Positions 1 to 8,450 are shown, numbered from the stretch's first letter. The stretch is DNA of 22,056 bases from Selaginella moellendorffii (GCF_000143415.4 NW_003314357.1:592710-614765); one strand, 5' to 3'. Program-made: numbers and translations. Notes: a model not told the origin generated them from the sequence alone.

Positions 1-860
1 TTAAAAATTTTAAAAAATATAAAAATTATAATAAAGTTTATCTTTTCATCATTTCAGACTGAAATTTTGGAATTGCATGATACTAAGTCAAAGATGTTAG
101 GTTAATGTGTTTTTTTTCTTTTAAAAACTTTTAATATTTTACATATTTATCTTTGATATTCCCTTTTTGCCCAATATTTATATTACTAACATTAGTACAA
201 ATGTTAGTAGTAAACTAACATTAGTAGTCGTAGTGCTTTACATTTGTGTTTATTTTTTGATAAAAAAAATATCAGAAGAAAAATCTGGGATGGATCTATA
301 TATTTCAGTTCTTGGCTTTTCGTTTATATTGTTTCTTTATATTAACAAAGAAATATTCAAGCATGAGATTTCATAGGTGGTTATGTTAAAGGTTTTGAAT
401 ATGAAAGTGTGGGAAAGCTTACTTGATTGTAAGAAGAAGTTCAGCCTTTTCTATATCATGATTTTTAAATACATATTCTGTAATTACATTAACCTTGAAG
501 GATATGCACTCTAGTGTTCATTGGATCACCAATGAAAGGCACATTGATATTGTAAACATCTATCACTTTGGCTTCAGTTCTGTCATCTTGGACCATTACA
601 CAACTTTGCAATCTCTAGAGACAGACCAGATATTCTTCTGGCTGCTTGCTGAGCAGAACATTAAGTTGTAGTTATCTGCGCAAGTAGAGTATGTCATAAT
701 CCATGAGTTTTTTTCACGAACGTGCCTCAAGAATCCACACACAGCAGGCCTGTATATTTGATTGGAGTATATGAAGCAGTGTGATCCATGCAATGCAATT
801 ATACACATCTCTTTCCAGGTATGTAATACATTAGTGGGAGAATTAGGAATGTTTGTAAAC
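1..860. other. AT-rich intergenic DNA, no gene seen
   Basis: The stretch is AT-rich with many homopolymer runs. The only open frames are short (under 75 codons), with no recognisable domain and no convincing splice signals. I see no tRNA and no clear repeat. It may contain decayed 3' flank of the minus-strand relic that follows, but nothing in it supports a specific call. Confidence 0.5.
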
Positions 861-867
861 AGCTGAT

Positions 868-1990
868 TTACAAACCTTCTGATGTTGAAAGGTTAGGAAT
901 ATATTCAATGGAATCGTTGCCCCCATCAATGAAAGTTCCCATGTAAGTCAATGCTTGAAGTGCCTAAAAAAAGATAAACAAATCACAAACTTTAATGAGC
1001 ATATCACCTCAAGTGCTGGGTTCTTTCAAATGTTCCCCTGCAAAGATCCAGTGCATTGTTCTAGACTCTAACGATTTCTGCATAAAAGCTTCAGATGCTT
1101 CAACATCAGAAATCAAAGAGTAAAGGCACAGATGTAAAGGCAAAGGTTTATTTTTTTTAAGGAATGTCAAAGTTCCTTTGTTCCATACAGTTGATCAACA
1201 AAATGCGAAGGTATAGCTACTTGGAACGTGTCTTGTCCAAGGTGAAGCTGGCCCTTTAGCGTGATGTGTTCCTTTATAGGTCCTGCATATTTACATATTT
1301 TACATATTGCTTCATCTTTAGAAGTTTGTTGCAATCTTGATCCGCAGCATAATGAACAAACTGTGTGTATAAAAACTGGACAAAGCTTATCTACTTCAAA
1401 GTATCCAGGTATCTGCAAAACAACGTGTATTTAATATGGGCTTGTTTCATTTCCTTTCGCACTTACCCCTGTGCATTCCCTTGCAATATTCCGAAAAAGT
1501 CCCAGCTACGCTGGGAGCATAGTGCATTGTATACATTGTACATTGTATACATAGAATATTGCATTCCCTTGCAATATTCCGAAAAACAGAGTCAAGGAAT
1601 TATTTTGGCATCATCTATTATACATGAAACAATGCTCATGCCTGTGACATTTGCTCTCTTGAAATAACCGTCTCCTTGTAAATTAATGAAACATCTTGTT
1701 GGTGGAGTTCCAGAAAAACATTCATTCATCAACTCTTTGAATAATTCCATTATGTTGCCATGGAATTTGAGCTGCCATCATATAGATTATTGTCAGGGAT
1801 CCACATGCTATATTGAACTTACTATATCATATCAGACTCGTTGATGTTATCTGTTATTGTGAGTTGACCACTGTTGTAGCCTATATCATTGATACTCACT
1901 ACAACACCTTCAACAGAACCTACAGAGTCTCGGCCTCTACATGACTCCACAAAGTTTGCAATGCTGATAGTTGGTACAGACAGACGAAAT
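868..1990 (-). pseudogene. Relic of an OB-fold / zinc-ribbon (possibly ssDNA-binding) protein
   Basis: Read on the minus strand, separate blocks look like exons of one protein. About 1985-1830 encodes VPTISIANFVESCRG followed by GSVEGVVVSINDIGYNSGQL, which has an OB-fold strand pattern. About 1740-1640 encodes FSGTPPTRCFINLQGDGYFK. 1418-1167 begins after a TTTTGCAG acceptor and holds a C-x2-C...C-x2-C zinc ribbon (CSLCCG...CKICKY), then TFQVAIPSHFVDQLYG. About 1085-1010 encodes MQKSLESRTMHWIFAGEH. About 963-868 encodes ALQALTYMGTFIDGGNDSIE and a stop. The arrangement recalls RPA1 C-terminal-like OB domains with an inserted zinc ribbon, but I cannot name the family. It is called broken because the last two blocks, joined by a proper intron (GTGATATG..TTTTTTTAG), are in different frames, and a TGA stops the zinc-ribbon block. 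Some joins could be exons I misplaced. Confidence 0.4.
1476..1586. repeat. 26-bp direct repeat pair flanking a small hairpin
   Basis: A 26-bp sequence starting GCATTCCCTTGCAATATT occurs at 1476-1501 and again at 1561-1586. Between the copies lie the perfect hairpin CCCAGC-TAC-GCTGGG and a partly palindromic GTATACATTGTACATTGTATAC. It sits between exon-like blocks of the minus-strand relic, so it is probably a local tandem duplication in an old intron. Confidence 0.8.
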
Positions 1991-2244
1991 TGTGGCACTA
2001 TAAGCTATTACCTAAAAGCTTACGTTTTCTTCCTAGCATAATAGATGCTCATCATTGTGGTGGGTCAATAAAAAGAGGAGATGCACTGGGCCTGGGTTGG
2101 AACTCAAGTCATCATGTTGTTTCGCATTTCTCTAGCATGACTCCACATTCAAATATATATAGCCACAGATACCACCTACTCAAAAATAAACTGGAGATAA
2201 CCATAAAGGAAGTGCATAGAAAGAAAAATAGGCAGCTAGCCTCT

Positions 2245-3010
2245 TCCCACTCTTTCATGCACTGTGGTCCATGCACTGTGTGCGAGTGGAATCCCGAATG
2301 GGACAGCCTTTTGCCCGATGAGCAGGCCAGGCTCAAGGCTCGGCAGGGCGTGAAATACGTTTGCCTCGATGGCTTACAGGTGCTCAACTCCGAGCTAGCA
2401 AGCAAAAAAAATTAGCAGAAGCAGCAAGCGAGTAAGGAGTGACGAAGAACCAAACAAATAAGACAAATACATTATCAGAGATGAAACTCTAGAACTGGTT
2501 GCCAAGGACGGTGTCACCATTGGCGAAGTTTGCATACGTGGGAACATGGTGTTCAAGGGATACTTGAACAATCCAGACTCTGGGGACTTGGCAGTTTGGC
2601 ATCCCAATGGATACATCAAGATCAAGGATCGAGCCAAGGATATTATCATTTCTGGAGGGGAGAACATTAGCAGCCTGGAAGTGGAGAGCATCTTGTACAG
2701 GTAAAAGGAGAGTTTTTCCTTCTTTGTTTCTTGTTAAAGTTTGCTTCTTTTTCATCCAGGCATCCAGCAGTGTTGGAAGCTGCTGTGGTGGCGCAGCCAG
2801 ATGAGCAGTGGTCCATGTGCGTTTGTGTCCCTCAAGCACGGCGTGAGAAGCAACAAGGAGGAGATACTCTTGTTGTATCGACAGCATTTACCGAAGTTCA
2901 TGGTGCCAAAGAGCATCGTCATTCTCACAGCCTTGGACAAAACTGCGACTGGCAAGATCCAAAAACAGGTGCTGTGCAGCAAAGCAAGAGCTCTTGGCAG
3001 TGTCAAGTAA
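2245..3010 (+). pseudogene. 3' part of an acyl-activating enzyme (AMP-binding acyl-CoA ligase), broken
   Basis: The reading matches the C-terminal half of plant peroxisomal-type acyl-activating enzymes, which make acyl-CoA from a carboxylic acid through an acyl-AMP. About 2258-2395 encodes VCEWNPEWDSLLPDEQARLK. About 2480-2700 encodes [21 protein letters not shown], then [11 protein letters not shown] and [20 protein letters not shown], which is the conserved hinge and signature region. A 59-nt intron (2701-2759) has good ends, and 2760-3010 encodes HPAVLEAAVVAQPDEQW and DKTATGKIQK with the catalytic-Lys region. It is broken in three ways: a junk segment with stops near 2412-2480, a deletion between NNPDS and GDLAV that removes about a dozen residues usual before GDLAV, and a frameshift near 2806-2822. 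The N-terminal ATP-binding half is absent. The end (GSVK) lacks the SKL-type peroxisomal signal common in the family. The kept intron shows it came from DNA duplication, not retroposition. Confidence 0.8.
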
Positions 3011-3060
3011 ATCAGCAAGCTCTACAAGCCAACTATTGAACTTGTAAAGCTTGAAATCGT

Positions 3061-4010
3061 TCATGGCCTGGAAAATCCCCAATCTAGCCTGGCAATTTGA
3101 AATCGGTCAGCTACTGTCCGTCCGTTGTAATGTACTGGAATGAAAAATAAATAAATAACATGCAAGAACCAAGAACGCAATTCATCTACCTCAAACAGTA
3201 GCTTTGTCTTATCAGCTGTCACTCTTGCATATCCAAATGCCGACCTTCGAATCAAGCTCCATGAACTAAACTGTCGACAAAAAAAATAGAAAAGGTAGAA
3301 TATCAATACCATATAAAGAGCTTGAATATAGGAAACAAAGCTGCAAGCTTACATTATGAGGGAAGTCATCCAAGGTGAATTCAGCCATGCCAACCACGGT
3401 GTGAACTGGAGCTGAGTAAATTGTAGTGTCAAAGAAATCGACGCCTGCTAAATCCTTGATCGGGTGCTGCAGGCAGCGCCCTGAAACACAGCACAAGTTC
3501 GCAGGTAATTGTGAACTTGCCCCCACACTGCTAAATCAACCTGTGCAAAAAAAAAAAGAAAAAAGAAAAAAGACAGTTTCATTCTAGTTTTCCCTTTGAA
3601 GAGCTCGTGTTTTACCTTGTTTCTCAAGAGCAATGGTTCCACAGCTGCTACAAATTTCGGATCCACACCTGGTAAAGTTTAGAAATAAATCCCCCGCAGT
3701 TGAGTGGAGTACATAGGTCGATGACTGAAAGAAAAATAGCACACATGAGTTTACAGAATGAAAATGTGAATAAAAACAGTTACCCTGTGAAAACTATCCA
3801 TGGTGTACTGAATCTGCCGACAGATTCAAGGTCAGATTTCATCCAAGCGTACTGTAGAAGAAGGTTTCGTTGAAGGAAAGATGAAAAGAATAAGAATGCA
3901 TACTTGTTCGCTGGTCGAGCTCCAGTCATGTTCTGTAGAGATGACTGTGAAATGCATGGGGCGAATAGCCATGGAGCCGTGGAGCTGTGGCTGTCCCGAG
4001 GAGAAGTACA
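3061..4010 (-). pseudogene. 3' part of a purple acid phosphatase gene, broken
   Basis: On the minus strand, decaying exons match plant purple acid phosphatases, secreted two-metal phosphomonoesterases. About 3960-3880 gives PMHFTVISTEHDW. 3850-3787 gives QYAWMKSDLESVGRF..PWIVFTG, whose last codon joins across an intron to HRPMYST (conserved GHRPMY) near 3715. VDPKFVAAVEPLLLRNK follows, then an intron with acceptor TTTGCACAG, then VDLAVWGQVHNYLRTCAVF, then IKDLAGVDFFDTTIYSAPVH and FTLDDFPHN, then SSWSLIRRSAFGYARVTADK and VADRFQI. Frameshifts fall near 3970, 3675 and 3482. The metal-binding GHVH motif reads GQVH, so one metal-ligand histidine is gone, and the usual NYERTC reads NYLRTC. The pattern (late WSL..FGYARV block) is closest to the PAP27-like plant subgroup. 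No 5' half is present. Confidence 0.8.
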
Positions 4011-4044
4011 GGGACGAAAATTTCTTTTTTTTCTCTTGGTTACA

Positions 4045-4185
4045 GCCTCGAGCACCTGGCACAAACAGGAACTTTAAGCCTCGAAAGAGAATAGCAAAAA
4101 GCAAGAGAGTGAAAAACCTTGATTCTAGTCGTGGTTCCAGCCTCGAGAACCTGGAACAAATAGGGGCTTGAGAGTCTCGAAAAAA
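4045..4185. repeat. Imperfect direct repeat, about 45 bp, twice
   Basis: AGCCTCGAGCACCTGGCACA at about 4045 recurs as AGCCTCGAGAACCTGGAACA at about 4138. Both are followed by similar A-rich sequence with CTTTAAGCCTCGAAA or CTTGAGAGTCTCGAAA. The unit spacing is about 93 bp. The pair lies just upstream (minus-strand sense) of the phosphatase relic, possibly in one of its former introns. Confidence 0.55.
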
Positions 4186-4311
4186 GACTGTCATTTTTCC
4201 GGCGCATGGCCATTGACAACGGTTTCCTGAGCTTTTCAATCGGTAGCAGCTTCAGATCTTCACGTACAGCTGATTGTAGCTCTGAGGTGCTCTGCAATGA
4301 AGACCGCATCA

Positions 4312-4356
4312 AACACACACACACACAGAGACAGAGAGAGAGAGAGAGAGAGAGAG
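4312..4356. repeat. Compound (AC)n(AG)n microsatellite
   Basis: An AC run passes into CAGAGACAG and then an uninterrupted AG run. This is simple-sequence DNA and is the reason for the Ser/Leu- and Arg/Glu-rich open frames on both strands here. The surrounding 4370-4690 holds no gene I can support. Confidence 0.95.
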
Positions 4357-4689
4357 TACCTTCCCACAAGCGATGATCGACGCTCTCTCCTCGTGCTCAC
4401 GCGCCCTAAAAGACAATTAAAAGTTTTTATGATCCCAAAAGTCACGACTCCCCATTGTTTAATCTCAGCCGTTAGATTTTGGCATATGCCCAGAATAAGT
4501 GACGCCAGCATATGCTATTATTATATCGGCTCTTTCGTTTAAATATATGAGTATGATGATGGTCAGGTGGACAGTTAGTTAGGTTAAGGTTATAAGCTCA
4601 TGACAAAATTTCCTCTATTTTTTTGAGATGGATAATTAAGCAACATAATCAGATCTCAGGATCTCATCCAACGGCCCTTATTCTCATGG

Positions 4690-4757
4690 TATATTCTTAG
4701 AGCCCTTTTGCCCCTTTTCCTCGTTTAGGGCATAGGAAAAAGTTAGGGTTTTTTTTC
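4690..4757 (+). promoter_or_regulatory. Duplicated proximal promoter / 5' leader of the novel gene
   Basis: The block AGAGCCCTTTTGCCCC...TTAGGGTTTTTTTTC directly before the ATG matches the block at about 16998-17052 before the second copy (AGAGCCTTTTTACCC...CAGGGTTTTTCTC). The duplication therefore included upstream DNA. The pyrimidine-rich CCCTTTT(T)CTC and AGGGTTT motifs resemble leaders of plant growth-type genes. No clear TATA box sits at a standard distance. Confidence 0.5.
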
Positions 4758-5072
4758 ATGGCTATGGCGAATCGATTGGCGATGAGGAAGGAGAGGGAGA
4801 GGAGGACGGAGGAGCGGAGGAAGCTGGAGAGGGCGCATAACTGGGAGGATGGCACTGATCCATGGGAGGACGAGGTCTTCTACAACGAGCGGATCAGGAA
4901 TCTGTCCAAGAGATTGACGAAAGAGCAGATCGATGCGGTCACGGCCAATTCGAGCCCAGATCACGCACGCATTCTCCGGGAGTGGTGCGAGCAGATGGAT
5001 GCCCGCCTTGCTTCTAAACCCAAGCGGCAGCCTCTTGGTGAGACTTGTAAGAATTCTGAGAATAATCCTTAA
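4758..5072 (+). CDS. Possible short isoform (104 residues) from retention of intron 1
   Basis: If the intron starting at 5038 (GTGAGACTTGTAAG) is not removed, the frame continues for 11 codons (GETCKNSENNP) and stops at 5072. The second gene copy at 17053 keeps exactly the same 11-codon tail, with one silent difference in 34 nt, although the exon before it is only about 75% identical in protein. This suggests that the tail, or the splice region it contains, is under constraint. The alternative is that the short form is the only product and exons 2-11 belong to a separate gene. The perfect phase fit argues against that. Confidence 0.4.
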   Translation: MAMANRLAMRKERERRTEERRKLERAHNWEDGTDPWEDEVFYNERIRNLSKRLTKEQIDAVTANSSPDHARILREWCEQMDARLASKPKRQPLGETCKNSENNP

Positions 5073-7174
5073 AAGAGGGCTCCGAAGGGGCTTTTCTTGT
5101 AGTGTTCTTGTGATGCTTGTGATGATCGCCCATGGCTAGGGTTCTTAGGGTTTTGTGATGCGTGGCGCTGGACGATCGGGGAAGGGTGGCGCCGGGAATA
5201 GCCGTGCTGCTGGACGATCGGGGAGGGGCGGCGCTGGACGATTGGGGAATGGCGGCGTTGGCGCCGGCGCAAGAACAGGCAAGGATATTTCTCCTCTTCC
5301 TCTAGGTAGTGATTGCGTATTCCTCGTGAGTAAAAAGAGAAGCGTCTTTCAGGTGAGTTGATGGTGCTTTTCTTTGGTTCGTGTTCTTTATCTTCGGCTT
5401 TGTGTTCCTAGGTGATAATGTAAGAACAACCTCGAGTGTTCCAATCTTGTTCTTTCTTTACTTAGTTATTTTATTCGTTTTTCTAGATCCTGAGGACAAA
5501 GACGGCAAACAGCCTCTTGCTGCGCCTGAGGACGAAGAAGGGAAACGGCCTCTTTCCGCTGAAGGTGAGTTCATGGTGCTTTTTTTGGTTCGTGTTTTTG
5601 CTTTAACTCTCTTTTGTCATCTGTAGGTGGTGAGGTACCTGTGCTTGCACCCAACGGCGAAGGAAAACCGCCTCACGGTGCCCTTTCTTTTCTTTTTGTT
5701 CTTCATTTCCTGAATTTCTTTTTTTTCTTGCCCTTTGTTTGTAGGTGGTAATGTGCTGTGTGCAGTTAAATATCGAGACATGAGCTTCTCGATGAGGTAT
5801 AATGGCACAACCGCAGGATTTTTCCAGCGAATCAAGCTCTGCTGTGGGCTCAATGAAGGAATGCTTCTCATAAACGGTAAAATGTTCTCATCTAGTTTCT
5901 CTGGTGAGCTGGTAAAGATCAAGGTAATAAATCCTTGCTTTATCCTCTTTAGTTTTTAATTTTTGCGTCGTTGTTTGTTTAGGGGACTGTCATTGTATTG
6001 GGGAAAAGCATTATTGAAGAATATGACAACATCGCTGAAGAAGTTATTGAGGAAGCTTGCGAACTGATGGAAGCTACGAAGGTTAGCAATTCCAGGTGCT
6101 ATGACATTACTCCTCCGCATGTGATGTATTGGGATCGTAGGATCCCCCAAGATGCGAACGTGAATACCTTACCTGTTTATCCCGAGATCCAGAAATCAAC
6201 ATCCTGAAGCTCGTATACTCCTGGAGGTTCGGATGCAGGGTGTCTAAACGACTTGACACTGTCGACTGTGAAGCTCTCATTCAGGTAGTTATGTTTTCTG
6301 GTTAATGTGGTATAGTTTTTTTTATGGTTTCTTCATGCAGAAGCGAGAAGACCGTTCGATAATCTTGTTGCAGATGAGAGATTCGGACACAGAAAACCTA
6401 CTCCCATACGACACTGTCAAACATCGATTGACACATTTGGCCTGCCACTTGGATCATCCTCTTCATGACGATCAGTTTGAAGAAAAAGTGAAGGATGCGA
6501 CAAGGCTTCAACACTCAGTTAGCATGTCTATCTGGGTGAAACACGCTGAGAAGAAGTTAACAGCCGATGTTGCTCGCTTGATTGGTGCTGGTAAGCTATG
6601 TTTGTTTATGGTATAATCTGAATTTTGTCTTTGTAGATTCTGAGGGTGCTTTGGGGGCTATACCAGGTAAGATGTTTGTTAGTGTTGGCCTTTTTGTTAA
6701 CTTTTATATTCCAGAACTGTTACGGCCACCTGTCTTTGTGATTCAAGCGATCGTAAGTTCCCATGCTGGTCGCGGGTGGTCGTTGGAATTGTTCGCTCTC
6801 GGTATCTTAATGGGTGTCCACCGGCGAATTGAGGCAACAGCCCCAGACGACTTTCTGATAGTCAAGAATGCTGCCTGTGCTGTCATGGTAAAAAATCATA
6901 GGTAAGGATTTCCTCATTAGTCCTTTCACAACTTACATTATCTTAATTTCAGATTTCTCTCGTTGTTGGCTGGTGCTGATGTGCAAGGACCATTACTTCA
7001 GTTTGTTGGAATCGACGCAGACGCTGATCTCAGTGATCTGGAGCTTGTTTTGAGATCGTGGATGTGTTACCTCTACATTGTCACGAGAGAACACTGCTCA
7101 AAGGTATGACACATTCCTGAAAAGTAACAGCTTCTAAAGTTTCATTTTAATGACAACAGCTGACGAAACACTAA
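4758..7174 (+). CDS. Novel 11-exon gene, 487-residue protein of unknown function
   Basis: Exons: 4758-5037, 5487-5564, 5627-5677, 5745-5923, 5983-6081, 6141-6284, 6341-6590, 6637-6666, 6715-6901, 6953-7103, 7160-7174. Every intron is GT..AG, all phases agree and the total is 1,464 nt, so the gene reads as intact. All introns are 46-67 nt except the first (449 nt). The protein starts with a charged helix (RKERERRTEERRKLER), then HNWEDGTDPWEDEVFYNERI. Exons 2-3 form an acidic linker with a repeated P-E-D-x-x-G-K-x-P-L unit. Residues about 139-215 (VKYRDMSFSMRYNG...GMLLINGK...GTVIVLGKS) have a strand pattern that could be a ubiquitin-like fold, which is only a guess. The C-terminal 270 residues look alpha-helical with no motif I know, ending EHCSKLTKH. 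If the last intron is retained, the frame stops at 7109 instead. I do not recognise the family; it may be lineage-specific. Confidence 0.72.
5158..5275 (+). repeat. GC-rich minisatellite in intron 1
   Basis: Units built on GGCGCTGGACGATCGGGGA recur four times with decay (GCTGGACGATCGGGG at about 5166, 5210 and 5233, plus GGCGTTGGCGCCGG). In one frame they would encode an RGG-like string (GRSGKGGAG, GRSGRGGAG). They lie within the 449-nt first intron in the model used here. An alternative first exon beginning ATGCGTGGC at 5158 is conceivable, but its phase does not join exon 2. Confidence 0.6.
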
Positions 7175-7382
7175 GGCTCCCCTTGAGCGCGACATAGGAA
7201 AGCGCTGTATAAATTCTCTCCTCAAGAGATGTAAAGTCCGGCTTCACAATTATGACAGGCGAATTTTGGGAATTTGGCGAATTTGGCGAGTTTTTGTTTT
7301 TCTCCCGCAGCGGCTACTCGTTGTCCTCCCTCTTATCCAAGTGTACAAAGTCTCGTAAGCTCTCAGCTCTCCCCAAGCTTCC

Positions 7383-7480
7383 ATGTCCGCGGGGGAAAAC
7401 TTTGTAGAACTCCGGCGCAAGAAGCAGCTCTTGGCATACGTGTTGGCCGCTGTCTTTGGCCTCATCATCCTGATAAAGGT
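7383..7480 (+). pseudogene. Orphan first exon of a small single-pass membrane protein
   Basis: ATG at 7383 opens MSAGENFVELRRKKQLLAYV followed by the hydrophobic LAAVFGLIILIK. This is a basic N-terminus followed by one membrane helix, and it ends at a good donor (AAG then GTAGTG at 7481). The upstream leader is pyrimidine-rich and unique, so it looks like a real 5' exon. Reading on gives VVPFVDKSVGHLVCEWVIDG and a run-out with no homology I recognise. The expected downstream exons are replaced by the exon-1 relic, decayed LTR and LINE sequence. I cannot name the protein. It could also be a genuine single-exon gene of 69 codons (to 7592). Confidence 0.35.
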
Positions 7481-7574
7481 AGTGCCTTTCGTGGATAAAA
7501 GTGTTGGACATTTAGTGTGTGAGTGGGTGATAGATGGCAAACTCGTCAAATTTTTTTGTTCTCTTTGGACAAGT

Positions 7575-7632
7575 TCCTGGAGATCAGGATGAGCTCTTTT
7601 ACAATGAGTAGATCAAGAACTGTCAATATAGT
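7575..7632 (+). pseudogene. Decayed third copy of exon 1 of the novel gene
   Basis: GATCAGGATGAGCTCTTTTA and the next 25 bases align with the exon-1 segment encoding PWEDELFYNERIRNLS at 4864-4912 and 17168-17215. The reading is DQDELFYNE-stop-IKNCQ: the arginine codon CGG is TAG here. Around this core nothing aligns well, so it is a short, inactive fragment. It lies 400 bp beyond the end of the intact gene and 9.5 kb before the second copy, showing that this exon has been copied more than once. Confidence 0.6.
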
Positions 7633-7784
7633 TCTTGGAGCAAACTCCCACCAAAGGGTGTCCTCAGGTTATATGTGTTCACTCTTGGAGTAAGTTTTAT
7701 TCTGTTGGAGCAAATTTCACTCTCAAAAAAATTGGGAAGGTTGGGGTAAAATGCTATATCAATCAAATGTTAAACAATTGTGAG

Positions 7785-8097
7785 TGCATAGGACTGAGAC
7801 TAAGACTGAAACCAAATCTAAATTCGAGTCCGAATATTAATATAAGTTGTAAGGTCAAAGCTTAAAACTATTGTTGAGGGAGGGGGGGGGGGTTTGTGTT
7901 GTGGAAGGGGCTGTGTAGGGGGTTTTAAAAATGTAGTAGGGAGAGTGTGAGGGTTTGATTCTAGTGGAATTAATTTGGCTAGGAAAGGTTTATATGACCT
8001 AAGAAGGTTATGCCCACGTATTGGGTGATAATATATCTATTGAAGAGTCCAAGACTAAAGTGAATATAAATTGACAAGTAAAATAGTTTGGTGAAGT
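7785..8097 (+). mobile_element. Heavily decayed LTR fragment of the same family as the large element
   Basis: The segment aligns collinearly with about 9220-9602 of the left LTR. GACTGAGACTAAGACTGAAA corresponds to the GAGACC array; GGTCAAAGCTTAAAACTATT to GGTGAAAGCCCAAAGCGTTT; TAGGGGGTTTT is shared; and about 7963-8097 matches 9469-9602 almost without gaps. In the last 47 bases (8051-8097) every difference I see is C-to-T or G-to-A relative to the young LTR, as expected from deamination of methylated cytosines. The copy stops at 8097, where LINE sequence begins. A run of ten or so G lies at 7883-7893. Confidence 0.7.
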
Positions 8098-8450
8098 ACC
8101 AGGAGTACCTCAATGACATCAACCCTGGGAGAATCATTGGCCCTAGCATCCACAACTCCACAGGCTACACCACCAGATGTATCCTTGCAAAATACCAAAC
8201 GAGTGGACGCTCACTTCACGTCAAGCTAAGCCGAAGACAGACACTAGTCATGCCCAGAGATGCTTGCCTCTGCCCCCTGTGAGGAATGGAGACCCTGTTG
8301 CATGTCATATATGACTGCCCTGCCTACATGCGACTATGGCTCTTCTTCCCCACACTAGACTTCCATGCCCACAACCTCCTAGCATTCACGGGGAACACGA
8401 CCACAACATCAATGACTACTCTTTTTCTTCATGCCATGGAACTAGCATTT
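8098..8450 (+). mobile_element. LINE-type reverse transcriptase ORF, C-terminal zinc-finger end (left part)
   Basis: A frame open except for one stop gives YQEYLNDINPGRIIG, then a basic segment, then CLCPL-stop-GMETLLHVIYDCP and AYMRLWLFF. The C-P-L-C...H...C spacing is that of the zinc-binding domain at the end of plant non-LTR retrotransposon polymerases. The TGA at 8280-8282 stands where the second cysteine would be, so the copy is dead. The ORF is interrupted at 8450 by the LTR retrotransposon and resumes at 16329. No polymerase core is present, so only the 3' end of the LINE is here. Confidence 0.7.
8379..8441 (+). repeat. 63-bp in-frame tandem repeat unit 1 within the LINE ORF
   Basis: CTAGCATTCACGGGGAACAC through CCATGGAA (63 bp, 21 codons) is followed directly by the start of a second unit (CTAGCATT at 8442). 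The rest of that second unit is found across the retrotransposon at 16329-16387, with about three substitutions. The pre-insertion locus therefore had two tandem copies encoding LAFTGNTTTTSMTTLFL-like sequence, and the element landed in the second copy. Confidence 0.7.

Noticed and set aside
6160-6210. Frameshift or premature stop (KSTS-stop) in the novel gene
   Set aside because: Taking 6082-6140 as a 59-nt GT..AG intron joins exons in frame and removes the stop.
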